Shown here: one piece after another, positions 60,917 to 64,000 of the stretch
Position numbering within the stretch: the first letter of the stretch is position 1
Layout: each line of letters begins with the position of its first letter
Assembly (NCBI GenBank): GCA_017546175.1
Contig: JAFYXM010000010.1
Location: 1-64,000 of the forward strand
Length of the DNA stretch: 64,000 bases
DNA from: Elusimicrobiaceae bacterium
GTDB lineage: Bacteria; Elusimicrobiota; Elusimicrobia; Elusimicrobiales; Elusimicrobiaceae
Direction: 5' to 3'
Position numbers and translations under genes: made by a program
The notes under the pieces: generated by a model
The model's database searches: none
The model's input: the letters and a program-made list of their open reading frames with translations, nothing else
Told to the model about the DNA's origin: nothing

Positions 60917-62631
60917 ATTTTCTCCTTCTTTTTATCGGTTTTTAAATTTTCCGGCTGGTCCGGTGCCACCCCATACATGGATAAAAGTCCTTCCGCTACT
61001 TGTTTAAATACAGGTGTTGCTGCCGTACCGCCAAAGGTATATTTGGCAGGATTATCCAACACGACTAAAATGGTAAATTGCGGGTCTTTTATAGGAGTAA
61101 AACCACAGAAAGATACCACATGGTGGCGCTTGGCATAACCGCCTTCTTTACTTAATTTTTCAGCAGTACCCGTCTTGCCTGCCACCCCATAGCCCTTAAT
61201 TTGTGCTTTTTTACCGGACCCTTCCAATACTACATGCTCCAGTACCTTTTTCATGGTTTCTACCGTTTCGGACTTTAATACACGCCGTATCTTTTGCACC
61301 TTGGCTTTTTTATCCACTCGTCCGTTAGCATATTCAATGCGGTCCACCAAATGCGGCTGCATTAAATATCCTCCGTTGGCAATAGCCGAATAAGCGCCTA
61401 TCAGCTGTATCGGAGTCAGCGATATACCGTAGCCGTAGCCTTTACTGGCCGTATCTACTTTGGTCCATTTATTATAGGGGGCCACAGATCCTTTAGATTC
61501 TCCTTTAAAATTAATATCGGTTTTGGTACCAAATCCAAAGGCTTTGATATAATAAAAGAAATTTTTAGCCCCCAATTCCAAAGCGATCTTTCCGGCTCCG
61601 ATGTTAGAAGATAATGCCATAATTTCCGGAATAGTCAATTCATCTTTTTCATGTTGTTTGTCTTTGACCGTTACTCCGCGTGCTACTTCCCATTCGCGCC
61701 CTTCCATATCAATGCTGTCTTCTATAGATACCGCTCCGGCATCTAAAGCTGACGCCACGGTAATGCTTTTAAAAGTAGATCCCGGCTCATAGGTAAATTG
61801 AAAAGACAAAGATTGTCCGTCTTTGCGCGGATAAGAAGCCGCCGCTAAAATACGGCCCGTACTAGGCTGTTGTACTAAAATTAGCCCGTGCTCCGGTTTA
61901 TAATCGGCCACGGCCCTATCTAAAGCCATTTCGGCATAGTGTTGGGCCAATGAATCAATGGTTAAATAAATACTACCGACAGATTTTTCCTCTTTTAAAC
62001 TGCGGTCATAAATTACTTCTCCTCGGCGGGCACGTTTAGCTCTTCTTTTACTGATATCTTGGCTTAATTCATCATTAAACATCAGCTCAATACCGGAAAG
62101 ACCTAAATTCTTAGAATTGGCTTCTCCTAAAATATCAATAGCACTGTCTCCATACGGATGAATGCGTTCATACTCGGGGGTCAACTCCAGCCCTTGGCCC
62201 AACGCCGTGCGCAACACGGGACGCATTTGCATATAACTTTCCGGTTTTATCTTTTTAGCTACAAAGAAAAAATTTTTATTTTGGTTCCATCTTTTTTGTA
62301 CTTCTTTTTTGGTAAGTCCTAAATTCTCCGATAAAAATGCTATTGTTTCGGTCTTATCTTTTACATAGCGCTTATTTACCCCGCAGGAATGTGTACGCAC
62401 AGATTCTGCCAAAAAATTCCCATTTATATCATAAATTTGTCCACGAAGGCGATCTTCTTTTAAAAAGTTGTAAATTTTTTGTTCTGCCTTTGAAGAAAAC
62501 TTATCATGCAAAAAAGTTTGCACATAAAATAAACGCACTCCAATCGCCAGCGGCGCCAACAAACACAGCATGCCGCATAATTTCATGCGGGCTTTGGCAT
62601 TAAAGGCAAAGGAGTTTTTCTTTTGAAACAT
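60913..62631 (-). CDS. ftsI: Septal transpeptidase (FtsI / class B PBP)
   Basis: A 572-residue enzyme with one N-terminal membrane helix, a dimerisation domain and a transpeptidase domain. S285 in STFK, SSN in SSNIGAGK and KTGTAEK are the three active-site motifs. It cross-links septal peptidoglycan. The gene is 1 bp after the FtsL-like gene and overlaps murF by 4 bp. Confidence 0.96.
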   Translation of the reverse strand: MFQKKNSFAFNAKARMKLCGMLCLLAPLAIGVRLFYVQTFLHDKFSSKAEQKIYNFLKEDRLRGQIYDINGNFLAESVRTHSCGVNKRYVKDKTETIAFLSENLGLTKKEVQKRWNQNKNFFFVAKKIKPESYMQMRPVLRTALGQGLELTPEYERIHPYGDSAIDILGEANSKNLGLSGIELMFNDELSQDISKRRAKRARRGEVIYDRSLKEEKSVGSIYLTIDSLAQHYAEMALDRAVADYKPEHGLILVQQPSTGRILAAASYPRKDGQSLSFQFTYEPGSTFKSITVASALDAGAVSIEDSIDMEGREWEVARGVTVKDKQHEKDELTIPEIMALSSNIGAGKIALELGAKNFFYYIKAFGFGTKTDINFKGESKGSVAPYNKWTKVDTASKGYGYGISLTPIQLIGAYSAIANGGYLMQPHLVDRIEYANGRVDKKAKVQKIRRVLKSETVETMKKVLEHVVLEGSGKKAQIKGYGVAGKTGTAEKLSKEGGYAKRHHVVSFCGFTPIKDPQFTILVVLDNPAKYTFGGTAATPVFKQVAEGLLSMYGVAPDQPENLKTDKKKEKI

Positions 62632-62632
62632 A

Positions 62633-62887
62633 TTAGTCTTCCAACACTACAATATTTTGAGGTGGCGTTCTGCGCAGCTTTAATTGCTCTTGCGCCATTT
62701 GTCCTACCAGAATGGGACCGGATAAACGGGTATTTTCCAATTCCAAATATTGGTTACGGGCTTCTTTGATTTCCACTTCCGTTTGTAATTTACCGATAGC
62801 GCGCCCCGAGCGATTAATCTCAATGCGCATCATCACAATGCCGAAAGCAAAAATGATAATAACAGAAACGATTCCAAATATTTTCAT
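62633..62887 (-). CDS. ftsL: FtsL-like division protein
   Basis: An 84-residue protein with one membrane helix (residues 5-21) and then a coiled coil (RAIGKLQTEVEIKEARNQYLELE). Small size, single helix, coiled coil and position between rsmH and ftsI all fit FtsL. It overlaps rsmH by 4 bp. Sequence identity within FtsL is low, so context carries most weight. Confidence 0.8.
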   Translation of the reverse strand: MKIFGIVSVIIIFAFGIVMMRIEINRSGRAIGKLQTEVEIKEARNQYLELENTRLSGPILVGQMAQEQLKLRRTPPQNIVVLED

Positions 62888-63765
62888 ATTCTCTCAATTA
62901 CTCTTAATTTAGCGCTGCGACTGCGGGAATTGGCGCGTACTTCTTGATAACTGGGTACAATAACATGTTTATTTACCAATTTCCATTCTCCGCCGGCAGC
63001 CAAATCTTTAAAATATTTTTTGACCAAGCGATCTTCCAAAGAATGAAATGTAAGCACGGCAGCCCGTCCGCCATTTTTAATAACATGTGGCAAAGACGAA
63101 ATTACATTTTCCACCGCACCCAATTCATCATTAACGGCAATGCGCAATGCTTGAAAAATTTGCGTAGCAGGGTGAATTTTGCCACGTCCTCTTACCACGG
63201 TTTCCACGATATTTTTGAGCTTAAAGGTGGTATCTATTTTTTCTTCTCTGCGCTTAGCCATAATGGCCATGGCAATATGATGGGCATTGCGGTCTTCGCC
63301 ATAATCGGTAAAGATGCGTTCTAAATCGGCCAGTCCCCACTCATTAACTATTTTTTCTGCCGTCAATTCAGCCGACAAATCAAAGCGCATGTCCAAAGGT
63401 CCGTCTCTTAATAAGCTAAAGCCTCTTAACGGATTATCCAACTGATAAGAGCTTAACCCCAAATCAAACAAAGCTCCGTCCACACCGTTAATTCCCTCTT
63501 TTTGCAGGGTTTTGGCGGCTTGGGTATAGGAGGCATGGACCGCCGTCAAACGTTCGTCTGACACCCGTTGGCGTGCCATACTCAGCGCTTCTTCATCACG
63601 GTCAAAACCAAAAATTCTAGCTTTGGGGCTTAATCTTTGCAGAAAAAACTTGGTATGCCCGCCTAACCCCAACGTGCCATCTACATACACACCGTCAGGG
63701 TTTTGCAAAAGTAAGTCTGCAATTTCGGGAGCCAAAATAGGAATATGTGTCCATTGATTTTGCAT
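62884..63765 (-). CDS. rsmH: 16S rRNA (cytosine1402-N4)-methyltransferase
   Basis: A 293-residue protein with HIPILAPEI at the start, the SAM-binding DGTLGLGGHTKFFL, then DGALFDLGLSSYQLD and FHSLEDRLVKKYF. All are RsmH hallmarks. It begins the visible dcw cluster and touches the upstream gene by one base. Confidence 0.97.
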   Translation of the reverse strand: MQNQWTHIPILAPEIADLLLQNPDGVYVDGTLGLGGHTKFFLQRLSPKARIFGFDRDEEALSMARQRVSDERLTAVHASYTQAAKTLQKEGINGVDGALFDLGLSSYQLDNPLRGFSLLRDGPLDMRFDLSAELTAEKIVNEWGLADLERIFTDYGEDRNAHHIAMAIMAKRREEKIDTTFKLKNIVETVVRGRGKIHPATQIFQALRIAVNDELGAVENVISSLPHVIKNGGRAAVLTFHSLEDRLVKKYFKDLAAGGEWKLVNKHVIVPSYQEVRANSRSRSAKLRVIERI

Positions 63766-64000
63766 TAAAATCCCCCTCTAAATCCGTTGGTTTCTACTTT
63801 TTGCAGTTTAGGAATGACCGTCTTGGCAGTGGCTTTGGGGGCAGGACGGTTTGTTTTGCGCACGGAAACCGTTTGTGTGGAAGATATCACTTCTACAGGC
63901 AGGCGCTGGTTAGATTGACCTGATAAAAATAAATGTCCTTGGCTATGCTTCACCAAATCATGCAGCCATACATTTTGCAAAACGGACACCTTGGTAAAAG
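63765..64000 (-). CDS. Unknown protein upstream of rsmH, cut by window edge
   Basis: The minus-strand frame runs to the right edge without a stop (the frame stays open past the GTG at 63989, where FTK precedes VSVLQ), so the start is probably outside the window. What is visible is basic, with a Pro/Lys-rich tail (KTNRPAPKATAKTVIPKL). The usual neighbour here is mraZ, but nothing in this tail matches MraZ. Stop overlaps the rsmH start by one base. Confidence 0.5.
   Translation of the reverse strand, partial: FTKVSVLQNVWLHDLVKHSQGHLFLSGQSNQRLPVEVISSTQTVSVRKTNRPAPKATAKTVIPKLQKVETNGFRGGF

Overview
The window looks like a chromosomal segment of a Gram-negative bacterium. It carries MsbA, LolA, a TolQRA system, a TolC/RND efflux operon, a division and cell-wall (dcw) cluster, and a secreted pilin-like protein whose prepilin segment (GFTVIEML, then a long hydrophobic helix) is of the kind common in Elusimicrobiota. 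A gut-associated Elusimicrobiota member is my best guess. It rests on that pilin and on general gene style, not on a marker comparison. The DNA is moderately AT-rich. I saw no insertion sequence, integrase or CRISPR array.

Layout. Positions 2-9280 hold the 3' part of one giant gene (more than 3,090 codons, open at the left edge). It fuses an MFS transporter, two 5'-nucleotidase-type phosphoesterase regions, three copies of a small domain and three copies of a hydrophobic linker. Next come a sugar kinase and a free-standing MFS sugar transporter (9450-11495) and a free-standing secreted 5'-nucleotidase (11543-13117), whose families match the domains inside the giant protein. Pyruvate kinase, an AlaX-like editing protein, a putative outer-membrane barrel, a small lipoprotein and an Ala-rich coiled-coil secreted protein follow. 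A TetR-controlled tripartite RND efflux operon lies at 17823-24147, followed by msbA, tRNA-Ser(GCT), and the minus-strand tolQ-tolR-tolA and ftsK-lolA-pgsA-pgpA operons.

The middle section has a biotin carrier protein, a trypsin-like lipoprotein protease, two tandem secreted metzincin-like proteases (36096-39255), rpsO-pnp, and a pilin fused to MORN/YwqK-like repeats. A divergent control region holds five GACCC/T boxes every 21-25 bp ahead of pyruvate phosphate dikinase. Two tandem secreted proteins with a HEATH zincin motif follow (46838-49544). The right part carries gmk-rpoZ-udg-priA, a DUF805 protein, tyrS-mltG, and a dcw cluster (rsmH-ftsL-ftsI-murF-mraY-ftsW-murG) that lacks murE and murD.

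How the genes fit together. Central carbon genes (sugar kinase and transporter, pyruvate kinase, pyruvate phosphate dikinase) point to a sugar-fermenting lifestyle with pyrophosphate-linked glycolysis. The envelope genes describe a complete outer membrane with Tol-Pal-type coupling and drug efflux. Secreted nucleotidases and at least five secreted proteases suggest scavenging of nucleotides and peptides or attack on surrounding material. Six genes have a good -10 box only 6-9 bp before the ATG and no Shine-Dalgarno, so leaderless transcripts seem common here. The most unusual items are the giant fusion protein, the boxed ppdK control region, the pilin-repeat fusion and a PriA with degraded helicase motifs.
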